5,409 nt of DNA from positions 1 through 5,409 of the forward strand of contig CAKOUU010000034.1 in NCBI GenBank assembly GCA_934120675.1, given 5' to 3'. Positions 1-5,265 of the stretch are shown here, piece after piece; position 1 is the stretch's first letter; each line of letters opens with the position of its first letter. This DNA is from an uncultured Clostridia bacterium (lineage in GTDB: Bacteria; Bacillota; Clostridia; TANB77; CAG-508). The notes beneath the pieces were generated by a model. That model was not told the origin of the DNA. It was given only the letters and a program-made list of their open reading frames with translations, and ran no database searches. Both the position numbers and the translations under genes were made by a program.

Positions 1-76
1 GGGCTATTAGCTCAGGTGGTAGAGCACTTGACTTTTAATCAAGTTGTCCCGCGTTCGAGTCGCGGATAGCTCACCA
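1..76 (+). tRNA. tRNA-Lys (anticodon TTT)
   Basis: A complete cloverleaf can be drawn. The acceptor stem 1-7 pairs with 66-72 (one G-U), and the anticodon stem 27-31 pairs with 39-43 around the loop CTTTTAA, with anticodon TTT at 34-36. The T arm is CCGCG/CGCGG around TTCGAGT, and CCA is encoded at 74-76. It decodes AAA and AAG lysine codons, which are very frequent in this AT-rich window. It starts at base 1, so its promoter and any earlier tRNAs lie outside the window. It is followed directly by a 16-bp hairpin and then tRNA-Glu. Confidence 0.97.
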
Positions 77-113
77 AAAGAACTAAATGATTGAAAAAAT
101 TATTTAGTTCTTT
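77..113 (+). repeat. 16-bp hairpin between tRNA-Lys and tRNA-Glu
   Basis: Bases 77-92 pair with 98-113 without mismatch (one G-U) around a five-base loop, starting at the first base after the encoded CCA of tRNA-Lys. The 3' side ends TTCTTT and then GTATATA, so the U-tract is short and interrupted. It could be a weak intrinsic terminator or attenuator, or a processing spacer within the tRNA transcript. Only eight bases separate it from tRNA-Glu, which leaves no room for a new promoter downstream, so the tRNA-Glu transcript must pass through it or start inside it. Confidence 0.7.
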
Positions 114-121
114 GTATATAC

Positions 122-196
122 GGCCCCTTGGTCAAGCGGTTAAGACATCGCCCTTTCACGGCGGAGACATGGGTTCGATTCCCGTAGGGGTCACCA
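122..196 (+). tRNA. tRNA-Glu (anticodon TTC)
   Basis: The gene starts GGCCCCT and ends with the matching AGGGGTC and CCA at 194-196. The anticodon stem 148-152/160-164 (one U-G) encloses the loop CTTTCAC, with TTC at 155-157. The T loop is TTCGATT. It reads GAA and GAG. It lies eight bases after the hairpin behind tRNA-Lys and five bases before tRNA-Thr, as in a shared polycistronic tRNA transcript. Confidence 0.96.
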
Positions 197-201
197 AGAA
201 T

Positions 202-278
202 GCCACTTTAGCTCAGTTGGCCAGAGCACCGCACTTGTAATGCGGGGGTCCTCAGTTCGAATCTGAGAAGTGGCTCCA
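202..278 (+). tRNA. tRNA-Thr (anticodon TGT)
   Basis: The acceptor strand GCCACTT (202-208) pairs perfectly with AAGTGGC (268-274), followed by TCCA. The anticodon stem 229-233/241-245 encloses CTTGTAA, with TGT at 236-238, so it reads ACA and other ACN codons. The T arm is CTCAG/CTGAG around TTCGAAT. The D loop GTTGGCC carries one more base than that of the lysine tRNA. It is the last gene of the cluster. A degraded inverted copy of it appears to lie about 60-125 bases downstream. Confidence 0.97.
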
Positions 279-286
279 ATATAAAA

Positions 287-327
287 GGTCAGTAGTTTTG
301 ATTAAATCTTAATTATTGGCTTTTTTT
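287..327 (+). terminator. Intrinsic terminator of the tRNA cluster
   Basis: The stem GTCAGTAGTT (289-298) pairs with AATTATTGGC (311-320) through several G-U pairs, around a loop containing GATTAAATC. A run of seven T residues follows directly. It sits about ten bases after tRNA-Thr. The G-U pairs make it fairly weak, so some read-through into the downstream reductase gene is possible. Confidence 0.65.
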
Positions 328-334
328 ATTTTAT

Positions 335-401
335 AAAAATGTAAGTAGGAGGCCATCGCATTACAAGTGTGGTGCTTTGTAATCAAGATTTAATAAATGA
401 C
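335..401 (-). pseudogene. Decayed tRNA-Thr-like remnant, inverted relative to the intact tRNA-Thr
   Basis: Read on the minus strand, 379 to 357 matches the D-arm end and anticodon arm of the nearby tRNA-Thr (222-244) at 21 of 23 positions, including the anticodon loop CTTGTAA. The minus-strand 5' end at 401 (GTCATTT) resembles the acceptor GCCACTT with two C-to-T changes. The D arm and T arm align only loosely with small insertions, and the anticodon stem keeps three of five pairs, so it should not fold as a working tRNA. Base changes in the conserved part are transitions towards A/T, as expected for neutral decay in an AT-rich genome. The boundary near 335 is approximate because the T-arm half is almost unrecognisable. 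Confidence 0.6.
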
Positions 402-413
402 TCTAATATAAAA
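398..413 (+). repeat. Imperfect direct repeat of the tRNA-Thr 3' end and flank
   Basis: TGACTCTAATATAAAA at 398-413 matches 271-286 (end of tRNA-Thr plus eight bases of flank) at 14 of 16 positions. The first six bases could be explained by the self-complementary acceptor arm of the inverted remnant. The AATATAAAA part is low complexity, so chance is possible. With the inverted remnant, it hints that the region arose by local duplication and rearrangement of tRNA-Thr. Confidence 0.4.
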
Positions 414-414
414 T

Positions 415-420
415 AGGAGG
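415..420 (+). promoter_or_regulatory. Ribosome binding site of the SDR gene
   Basis: AGGAGG, a full match to the Shine-Dalgarno core, lies six bases before the ATG at 427 and fixes that start. No convincing promoter is visible between the tRNA terminator and this site; only a weak TATAAA at 332-337 without a good -35 partner is present. The gene may depend on read-through from the tRNA cluster or on a weak local promoter. Confidence 0.85.
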
Positions 421-426
421 CACTAA

Positions 427-1155
427 ATGAATAGAATTATAATAGTAACAGGGGCATCAAAAGGAATAGGAAGAGAAATAGCAAAAGAGTTAGCTATAAA
501 AGGAAATACAATAATAGCAAATTACAATAAATCAGAAAAAGAAATAAAAGAATTACAACAAGAATTAGAAAAGCAAAATATCAAAATAGATATAGTAAAA
601 GCAGATGTATCAAAAAGAGAAGAAGCGTCAAAATTAGCAAAACATACGATAGAAAAATACGGAAAAATAGATGTATTAATTAATAATGCAGGAATATCAC
701 AAATAAAAGAATTTACACAATTAACAGATGAAGACTGGAATAATATGATAAACACAAATTTAAATTCTGTATTTTATATGTGTCAAGAAGCATGTAATAA
801 TATGATTCATAATAAAAATGGATGTATAATAAATATATCTTCAATATGGGGAATTACAGGTGCATCTTGTGAAGTTCATTATAGTGTTAGTAAAGCTGGA
901 GTAGATGCACTAACAAAAGCACTAGCAAAAGAGTTAGGACCATCAAACATAAGAGTAAATTCAATTGCACCGGGAATAATAAAAACAGAGATGAACGCCC
1001 ATTTAAGTGAAGAAGAAATACAAAACATAGAGGAAGAAATACCATTAGAAAAAATAGGACAAGCCAAAGATATAGAAAGATGTGTGGAGTGGTTAATAAA
1101 TGACGAATATACTACGGGACAAGTTATATCAATAAATGGTGGATGGAATATTTAA
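427..1155 (+). CDS. SDR-family NAD(P)-dependent reductase, FabG-like; possible EF-P 5-aminopentanone reductase (YmfI type)
   Basis: This is a 242-residue classical short-chain dehydrogenase/reductase, close to the usual FabG length of about 244, and cytosolic with no signal peptide. Visible landmarks are the nucleotide-binding TGASKGIG (8-15), Asp60, NNAG (86-89), and a catalytic tetrad of Asn111, Ser139, Tyr152 and Lys156. PG (172-173) with Thr177 and the C-terminal GQVISINGG complete the fold. No acidic residue ends the second strand (ANYNKS, 31-36), which favours NADPH over NADH by family rule. FabG proteins reduce 3-oxoacyl-ACP in fatty-acid synthesis. However, no other fab genes flank it, and the segment SSIWGITGASCEVHYS resembles the clostridial proteins annotated as the reductase that finishes 5-aminopentanol modification of elongation factor P, as I recall them. 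SDR membership is certain, the exact substrate is not. It stands alone between a tRNA cluster and its own terminator. Confidence 0.93.
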   Translation: MNRIIIVTGASKGIGREIAKELAIKGNTIIANYNKSEKEIKELQQELEKQNIKIDIVKADVSKREEASKLAKHTIEKYGKIDVLINNAGISQIKEFTQLTDEDWNNMINTNLNSVFYMCQEACNNMIHNKNGCIINISSIWGITGASCEVHYSVSKAGVDALTKALAKELGPSNIRVNSIAPGIIKTEMNAHLSEEEIQNIEEEIPLEKIGQAKDIERCVEWLINDEYTTGQVISINGGWNI

Positions 1156-1182
1156 TAACATTAGAATATATGTAAATATTAG

Positions 1183-1210
1183 AAACGGAGAACTTTTCTT
1201 CGTTTTTTTC
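1183..1210 (+). terminator. Intrinsic terminator after the SDR gene
   Basis: AAACGGAGAA (1183-1192) pairs with TTCTTCGTTT (1196-1205) over ten pairs (one G-U) around a three-base loop. The T run extends to 1209. It lies 27 bases after the stop codon and separates the SDR gene from the surface-protein gene, which has its own promoter. Confidence 0.85.
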
Positions 1211-1253
1211 TTTATTATTTGTCAACTTTATTATATAAAAATATTAAAAAGTA

Positions 1254-1282
1254 TTTACTCAAAAAAGAATTTAGCATATAAT
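1254..1282 (+). promoter_or_regulatory. Sigma-A-type promoter of the surface-protein gene
   Basis: The -35 box TTTACT (1254-1259) is separated by exactly 17 bases from a perfect TATAAT (1277-1282). Transcription would begin near 1289, giving a leader of about 40 bases. A possible second promoter upstream, TTGTCA (1219-1224) and TATTAA (1242-1247), also has a 17-base spacer but a weaker -10. Confidence 0.7.
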
Positions 1283-1327
1283 TAATTAAAATTATAAAAT
1301 AAAAATATAAGATAGGAGAAAATGTAT

Positions 1328-2458
1328 ATGATGATTGTGAAAAAAATAAAAAAAGTTTTAATATTATTAATAATGCTATTAATAGCGTTAACACCATTAA
1401 ATATAATACAAGCACATAATGTAGAACTAGATCCAAAATCTTTAATATCTATGCCGGAAACAATAATTAATGGAAATGCTACAGTATCTATAAGTAATTC
1501 TGTTACTGATTATACTTTATATTTTCAAGCAGTAAAAGTAGAAAATTCAGTTGCTACACAAATGAAACAAATAGCAAATGATAGTAAACTAGATACTTTA
1601 TATGAAGAATATGTAACAACAAAAAATGAAGTTGACAACTTAAATGTAATTTATAATACAGAAAAAGATAAGTATTACAATGGGTTAAGTGATGAAAACT
1701 TGTCAGAAGAAAAAAAACAGGAATTAAAAACTGCGTATGAAACGGCATTAAGTAATTACAATAAAAAATTTAATGAATATAATAAAATATTAAGTGAATA
1801 TAAGAACAAACTTAATGAAACCGTTACACAAATTGAAACATTAACTCCTATGTACGATGAAAGTAAATGGATACAAACAACAGACAATAAAGTTACAATT
1901 AATACAACAGAATTCTCAGGGGAACAATTATATACGCTATGGATAAAACTTGATACTGGTACAGAAACATATTATAATGAAGATATATATGAAATTAGTG
2001 GAACAAAAATAAACATAGATGTAACAGGAGTTAGCTTAAACAAAAAAAATTTATCATTAACAAAAAACAGTGATTACACACTAATAGCAACAATAATACC
2101 TTCAGATGCAACAAATAAGAAACTTATTTGGAAAAGTGATAAAGAAGACATTGCAACTGTTGAAAACGGAAAAGTAACAGCAAAATCAGTTGGTACTGCG
2201 ACAATTACAGTTGCAACCGAAGATGGAAAAATTTCTGATACTTGCATAGTAACTGTTACAGAAAAAACAAATGCAATAGTTGATGATTCTAAAAATAATG
2301 AAATAACAAATATGAAAAAAGAAAATGATACAACAGTAACACAAGGAAAATTACCATATGCAGGAACAAATAAAATTCTACTAGGTGGTATGACAGCTAT
2401 AATATTTATAGCAATAGTATTTTACAATAAATATCTTAAATATAAAGATATAAAATAG
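1328..2458 (+). CDS. Secreted surface protein with helical insertion, BIG2 domain and C-terminal LPYAG-type anchor
   Basis: The frame is open from ATG 1322, but AGGAG (1314-1318) is only three bases from that codon and nine from ATG 1328, so 1328 (376 residues) is preferred. Numbering here counts from 1322 (378 residues). A basic, strongly hydrophobic signal peptide ends near IIQA (31). Beta-rich sequence (33-75) is interrupted by a long Glu/Lys/Asn-rich helical stretch (about 76-175, likely coiled coil) and resumes at 183-226, as if a helical hairpin were inserted in a beta domain. A clear bacterial Ig-like group 2 (BIG2) domain covers 232-313, with the typical pattern of W270, then IATVENGKVTAKSVGTATIT. 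A polar linker leads to LPYAG (344-348), a hydrophobic segment (352-368) and a lysine-rich tail, the layout of sortase-anchored proteins, with Ala replacing the usual Thr. BIG2 domains are common in adhesins and cell-wall proteins. The ligand is unknown. It is a single-gene unit with its own promoter and terminator. Confidence 0.9.
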   Translation: MMIVKKIKKVLILLIMLLIALTPLNIIQAHNVELDPKSLISMPETIINGNATVSISNSVTDYTLYFQAVKVENSVATQMKQIANDSKLDTLYEEYVTTKNEVDNLNVIYNTEKDKYYNGLSDENLSEEKKQELKTAYETALSNYNKKFNEYNKILSEYKNKLNETVTQIETLTPMYDESKWIQTTDNKVTINTTEFSGEQLYTLWIKLDTGTETYYNEDIYEISGTKINIDVTGVSLNKKNLSLTKNSDYTLIATIIPSDATNKKLIWKSDKEDIATVENGKVTAKSVGTATITVATEDGKISDTCIVTVTEKTNAIVDDSKNNEITNMKKENDTTVTQGKLPYAGTNKILLGGMTAIIFIAIVFYNKYLKYKDIK

Positions 2459-2461
2459 CCT

Positions 2462-2507
2462 AAAAGTCAAATACAAATATTATAGAAGTTATTGTATTTG
2501 ACTTTTT
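2462..2507 (+). terminator. Intrinsic terminator of the surface-protein gene
   Basis: The stem AAAAGTCAAATACAA (2462-2476) pairs perfectly over 15 bases with 2492-2506 around a 15-base loop, ending in five T residues. It starts four bases after the stop codon. The opposite strand also ends in a T-rich arm, so it could act as a back-up terminator for the convergent CBM gene. Confidence 0.85.
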
Positions 2508-2570
2508 AGCATATTATATAAAAAAGAAAGTAGTATAAAAATAAAAAATTTTGATTAGGACATCAATATA

Positions 2571-2589
2571 TTATTCATATCATGAATAA
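2571..2589. repeat. 8-bp perfect inverted repeat between convergent genes
   Basis: TTATTCAT (2571-2578) and ATGAATAA (2582-2589) are exact reverse complements separated by three bases. A weaker pair, TTGAT (2551-2555) and ATCAA (2562-2566), lies just upstream. Both sit between two terminators in the gap 2508-2595, which otherwise shows nothing recognisable. They may be small RNA hairpins or chance in AT-rich sequence. Confidence 0.4.
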
Positions 2590-2595
2590 GAAAAG

Positions 2596-2632
2596 AAAAA
2601 AGATACTGGAAACAAATCCAGTATCTTTTTTT
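2596..2632 (-). terminator. Strong bidirectional terminator, mainly for the minus-strand CBM gene
   Basis: AAAAAAGATACTGGA (2596-2610) pairs perfectly with 2617-2631 around a six-base loop. Both arms provide a T run: seven T residues at 2626-2632 on the plus strand, and six T residues followed by C and four more T on the minus strand. It lies about 55 bases beyond the stop codon of the minus-strand gene and also blocks any plus-strand read-through. Confidence 0.9.
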
Positions 2633-2685
2633 ACGTATTAAAGTAAGTTTCATTTACTAAAGGTTATAAAAAATTATAACAAATA

Positions 2686-3153
2686 TTAAGCCTCGTGTGC
2701 TTTTCTTTTATAATTTCCAGATAATATTTTTGGAAAATAAGTTATAATCTTATAAACAGCTAAACGAATTTTTTTACTCCATAAATAAGACTTTCTTAAT
2801 TTTCTTGCGCTTCCTAAAGAAACAGGCTCATCTTCTAAAACTAATAATTCATTTTGTCTTTTTTCAATTTCAAATGTATAGTTTTTGCAGTCATTATTAT
2901 CCCATTCATTATTACCATTTCTAAAACAGAAATTAAAAGTATCACCTTCACCTAAGAAGATTTCAGCTTGGAAACCTAACTCTGTTTTTTCCATTTTTAT
3001 TTCATTTAAATTGTTCCAATTAATTCCAAATCCATAATGAATAAAAACTTCTTCAGAATTTTCTTGAAAAAATTTTCCTGTATATGATATTTTTACATTA
3101 CTATTTTCAACTAATTTATCTGTATTAAAGAATATGTTTTTTACTAACTCCAT
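2686..3153 (-). CDS. Small stand-alone carbohydrate-binding protein (CBM25/CBM53-like) with basic C-terminal tail
   Basis: The product has 155 residues and neither signal peptide nor membrane segment at its N terminus, so it is probably cytosolic. Residues about 17-96 look like a starch-binding module of the CBM25/CBM53 kind. The pattern is KISYTG (21-26), FIHYGFGINW (37-46), KMEKT (53-57), GFQAEI (60-65), FNFCFRNG (73-80), then WDNN (84-87) and NYTF (91-94). Aromatic residues such as Tyr40, Trp46 and Trp84 are candidates for sugar stacking. Such modules bind alpha-glucans and are normally attached to amylases or starch synthases. Here no catalytic domain is present. The last 40 residues (about 114-155) are rich in Lys and Arg mixed with Trp, Tyr, Ile and Leu, possibly an amphipathic helix contacting membrane, nucleic acid or a partner. 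Glycogen binding is an inference. AAGGAG lies 11 bases before the ATG, slightly long but the only good site. Confidence 0.82.
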   Translation of the reverse strand: MELVKNIFFNTDKLVENSNVKISYTGKFFQENSEEVFIHYGFGINWNNLNEIKMEKTELGFQAEIFLGEGDTFNFCFRNGNNEWDNNDCKNYTFEIEKRQNELLVLEDEPVSLGSARKLRKSYLWSKKIRLAVYKIITYFPKILSGNYKRKAHEA

Positions 3154-3164
3154 TTGATATATCT

Positions 3165-3170
3165 CTCCTT
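3165..3170 (-). promoter_or_regulatory. Ribosome binding site of the CBM gene
   Basis: On the minus strand AAGGAG (3170 to 3165) precedes the ATG at 3153 by 11 bases. The spacing is longer than optimal, but no other in-frame start lies nearer to it. Confidence 0.75.
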
Positions 3171-3190
3171 ATTTATCTTTTGCTACAAGT

Positions 3191-3219
3191 ATTATAATAT
3201 TAAATTTAATATTGTTCAA
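3191..3219 (-). promoter_or_regulatory. Promoter of the CBM gene with palindromic spacer
   Basis: On the minus strand the -35 box TTGAAC (3219-3214) and a perfect TATAAT (3196-3191) are 17 bases apart. Transcription would begin near 3184, leaving a leader of about 30 bases. The spacer plus one base of the -10 box is an 18-bp perfect palindrome, a plausible repressor site. Confidence 0.65.
3196..3213. repeat. 18-bp perfect palindrome, candidate operator
   Basis: AATATTAAATTTAATATT reads the same on both strands with no central gap. It lies exactly between the -35 and -10 boxes of the minus-strand promoter, where a bound dimer would block RNA polymerase. It is made only of A and T, so chance is less negligible than its length suggests. 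Confidence 0.5.
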
Positions 3220-3433
3220 GTGTTTTTTGTAAAATTTTTTGAAAATATGAAAAATTATGGCTCTTTATAAATATTTTTGCAATTTTTTAAAGTTAAAAAA
3301 TATATTATAGTGTTAATATGAATTATTTTATAAAATGAAAATAGCAATATATTGTTAACTATAATAAAAAATTTGATTAAAATAAATATTGTAAAAAAAT
3401 ATAGAATATGATAATATTAAAATAGAAAAACAT
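3220..3433. other. AT-rich divergent intergenic region upstream of the VanW gene
   Basis: There is no open frame, RNA gene or strong repeat here. It must contain the promoter of the VanW/G5 gene, but the extreme AT content offers several weak matches. Candidates are TTGCAA (3277-3282) with TATATT (3301-3306) at 18 bases, and a perfect TATAAT (3360-3365) without a good -35 box. I cannot choose between them from sequence alone. Confidence 0.5.
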
Positions 3434-3440
3434 AAGGGAG
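3434..3440 (+). promoter_or_regulatory. Ribosome binding site of the VanW/G5 gene
   Basis: AAGGGAG ends seven bases before the ATG at 3448, ideal spacing, and supports that start. Confidence 0.85.
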
Positions 3441-3447
3441 AAAATAA

Positions 3448-5259
3448 ATGGAGAAGAGTAACTTAAAAACCAAAGAATTGGAAAAAAATGAAAAGATCAC
3501 AGAAGAAAATCAAAAAGAAGAAAGTGTAAAAAAGACTGAAAAAAATACAAAGAAGAATGTATTAATTGCAAGTGCAGTTATATTAATTATACTAGTATTA
3601 CTGGCATTATCAGTAGTTTTTGCAATAATGAATATCAACAATAATAACATAGTAAAAGGTGTAAAAATAGAGGGAATAGATGTTTCTGGATTATCAAGAG
3701 AAGATGCAAAAAGCAAAATTGAAAGTATATATCAAGATAAAAAAGGAAAAGAGATAACCTTAAAATATAACGATTACGAAACAACACTAAGTCCACAATT
3801 ATTAGAAGTTAATTATGATATAGATAAAGGAATAGAAGAAGCTGTATCTATTGGAAAAAGTGATAACATATTTATAAATAATTTTAACATAGTAAAAGCA
3901 ATGCTAGGAAAAAATAATATAAAAATAGATATGGCTATAAATGAAGACGTTGCAAAACAAAATATTGAAGAAATATCAGCCAATATACCAGGAGCAGTAA
4001 CTGAACCAAGCTATTATATTGAAAATGATAAATTAATAATAACAAAAGGTAAAGAAGGCATAAAAGTTGATAATGATAAATTAATTGAAAAAATAAAAGA
4101 ACAATTAAAAGATATTAATACAGCACAAGAATATATAGAAATACCTGTAACAGAAAAAACACCAGAAGAAATAGATATAGATAAAATACATGAAGAAGTT
4201 TATAAAGAAGTACAAGATGCATATTATACAAAAGATCCTTTTACAATACATCCAGAAGTAGAAGGCGTTGACTTTAATGTAGAAGAAGCAAAAGAACAAT
4301 TAAAAGAAGACAAAGAGCAATATGAAATACAATTAACAATTACAAAACCAAAAGTTACAACAGCACAAATAGGTTCAGAAGCATTTCCGGATTTGTTAGC
4401 TACATATTCAACAAGATATGATGGAGGAGACAGAGATAGAACTACAAATTTAAGAATTGCTTGTCAAAAAATAAATGAAAAAGTTGTACTTCCAGGAGAA
4501 ACATTTTCATATAATCAAACATTAGGAGTAAGAAGTACAGCAACAGGATATAAAAATGCAAAAGTATATGAAAATGGTGAAGTTGTAGATGGAATAGGTG
4601 GAGGAATATGCCAAATATCTTCAACATTATACAATTCTGTTTTAATGGCAAACTTAGACATTGTTGAAAGAAAGAACCATCAATTTGTAACTTCATACAC
4701 ACCAGCAGGAAGAGATGCGACAGTCGTTTATGGAATGACAGATTTTAAATTTAAAAATACAAGAAAATATGCAATTAAAATAAAAGCAAGTGCTTCAAAT
4801 GGAGTTGCAACAGTTTCTATATATGGAATTAAAGAAGAGAATGAATATACGGTATCATTTAGTACAAGAACAGTTTCAACAATTCCTTTTACAGTTAAAT
4901 ATGTAGATGATAATACATTAGCTGTAGGAACAGAAAAAGTTAAGCAAAAAGGAGCAAATGGAATAATTACAGAAACTTATATTACAAAAAGCTTAAATGG
5001 AAAAGTTGTATCAACAAAATTACTTTCTAAAGATACATATAATGCAATGCAAAGAATAATTTTAAGAGGAACAAAAGGAGCAGCAACAAGCAGTAGTACA
5101 GATAATAATCAAACTGGTACAACTACTCCGAGTGCACCAGTACAAGACAATAGTAATAGCCAACAGCCATCAGATAGTAGTAATAATCAACAACAACCAT
5201 CAAATAATAACAGCGAAAATACAGGAAGTACAGGAGAAATAAATAATACAAACACATAA
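3448..5259 (+). CDS. Membrane-anchored VanW family protein with G5 domain
   Basis: The product has 603 residues. The first 36 residues are highly charged (Glu/Lys) and cytosolic, followed by one membrane helix (about 38-61) without a cleavage site, so the rest faces the cell wall. The motif VKIEGIDVSGLSREDA (72-87) opens a region (about 95-305) resembling the putative peptidoglycan-binding repeats that precede VanW domains (PG_binding_4 type). The VanW domain spans about 311-440, with LPGETFSYN (348-356), GIGGGICQISSTLYN (382-396, Cys388) and ERKNHQ (407-412). A G5 domain follows (about 468-542). The tail 545-603 is Ser/Thr/Asn/Gln-rich and probably disordered. VanW is named from a vancomycin cluster, but its biochemical role is unknown. 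No van genes are nearby and resistance should not be inferred. A cell-wall role is likely from the domains. It appears to be a single-gene unit with its own terminator. Confidence 0.93.
   Translation: MEKSNLKTKELEKNEKITEENQKEESVKKTEKNTKKNVLIASAVILIILVLLALSVVFAIMNINNNNIVKGVKIEGIDVSGLSREDAKSKIESIYQDKKGKEITLKYNDYETTLSPQLLEVNYDIDKGIEEAVSIGKSDNIFINNFNIVKAMLGKNNIKIDMAINEDVAKQNIEEISANIPGAVTEPSYYIENDKLIITKGKEGIKVDNDKLIEKIKEQLKDINTAQEYIEIPVTEKTPEEIDIDKIHEEVYKEVQDAYYTKDPFTIHPEVEGVDFNVEEAKEQLKEDKEQYEIQLTITKPKVTTAQIGSEAFPDLLATYSTRYDGGDRDRTTNLRIACQKINEKVVLPGETFSYNQTLGVRSTATGYKNAKVYENGEVVDGIGGGICQISSTLYNSVLMANLDIVERKNHQFVTSYTPAGRDATVVYGMTDFKFKNTRKYAIKIKASASNGVATVSIYGIKEENEYTVSFSTRTVSTIPFTVKYVDDNTLAVGTEKVKQKGANGIITETYITKSLNGKVVSTKLLSKDTYNAMQRIILRGTKGAATSSSTDNNQTGTTTPSAPVQDNSNSQQPSDSSNNQQQPSNNNSENTGSTGEINNTNT
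5083..5256 (+). repeat. Low-complexity Ser/Thr/Asn/Gln-coding tail of the VanW gene
   Basis: Codons 546-603 are dominated by AGT, AAT, CAA and ACA. They include a degenerate repetition of QQPSDSSNN and QQQPSNNNS (about 573-589). There is no anchor motif after it. The tail may span the cell wall or vary in length between strains. Confidence 0.65.
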
Positions 5260-5265
5260 AAGGAT

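Noticed and set aside
357..380. T-box-like string (AGTGTGGTGC resembling AGGGTGGTAC) upstream of the SDR gene, suggesting a T-box riboswitch.
   Set aside because: The string is fully explained by the 21/23 reverse-complement match to tRNA-Thr. There is no specifier stem and no following terminator/antiterminator hairpin before the ribosome binding site.
271..413. attL/attR-like duplication of a tRNA 3' end marking an integrated element.
   Set aside because: The two copies are only about 127 bases apart with no integrase or cargo, part of the match is AT-rich filler, and the main similarity is inverted, not direct.
1215..1436. Minus-strand open frame of 73 codons overlapping the start of the surface-protein gene.
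   Set aside because: It overlaps the promoter, signal peptide and start of a well-supported gene on the other strand and has no ribosome binding site or recognisable product.
2582..2641. Short open frame starting MNKKRKK (19 codons) on the plus strand.
   Set aside because: There is no ribosome binding site, and it runs straight through the bidirectional terminator hairpin.
4105..4299. Minus-strand open frame rich in Phe, Tyr, Cys and Ile opposite the VanW gene, with similar ones at 522-755, 879-1067, 1554-1748, 3510-3716 and 4442-4702.
   Set aside because: These are antisense shadows of A-rich codons in real genes. They lack ribosome binding sites and have low-complexity compositions.
3448..5259. 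VanW homology as evidence of glycopeptide resistance.
   Set aside because: VanW-domain proteins are widespread in susceptible Firmicutes. No vanH/A/X or regulatory genes are present here, and the architecture with PG-binding and G5 domains is the common housekeeping form.
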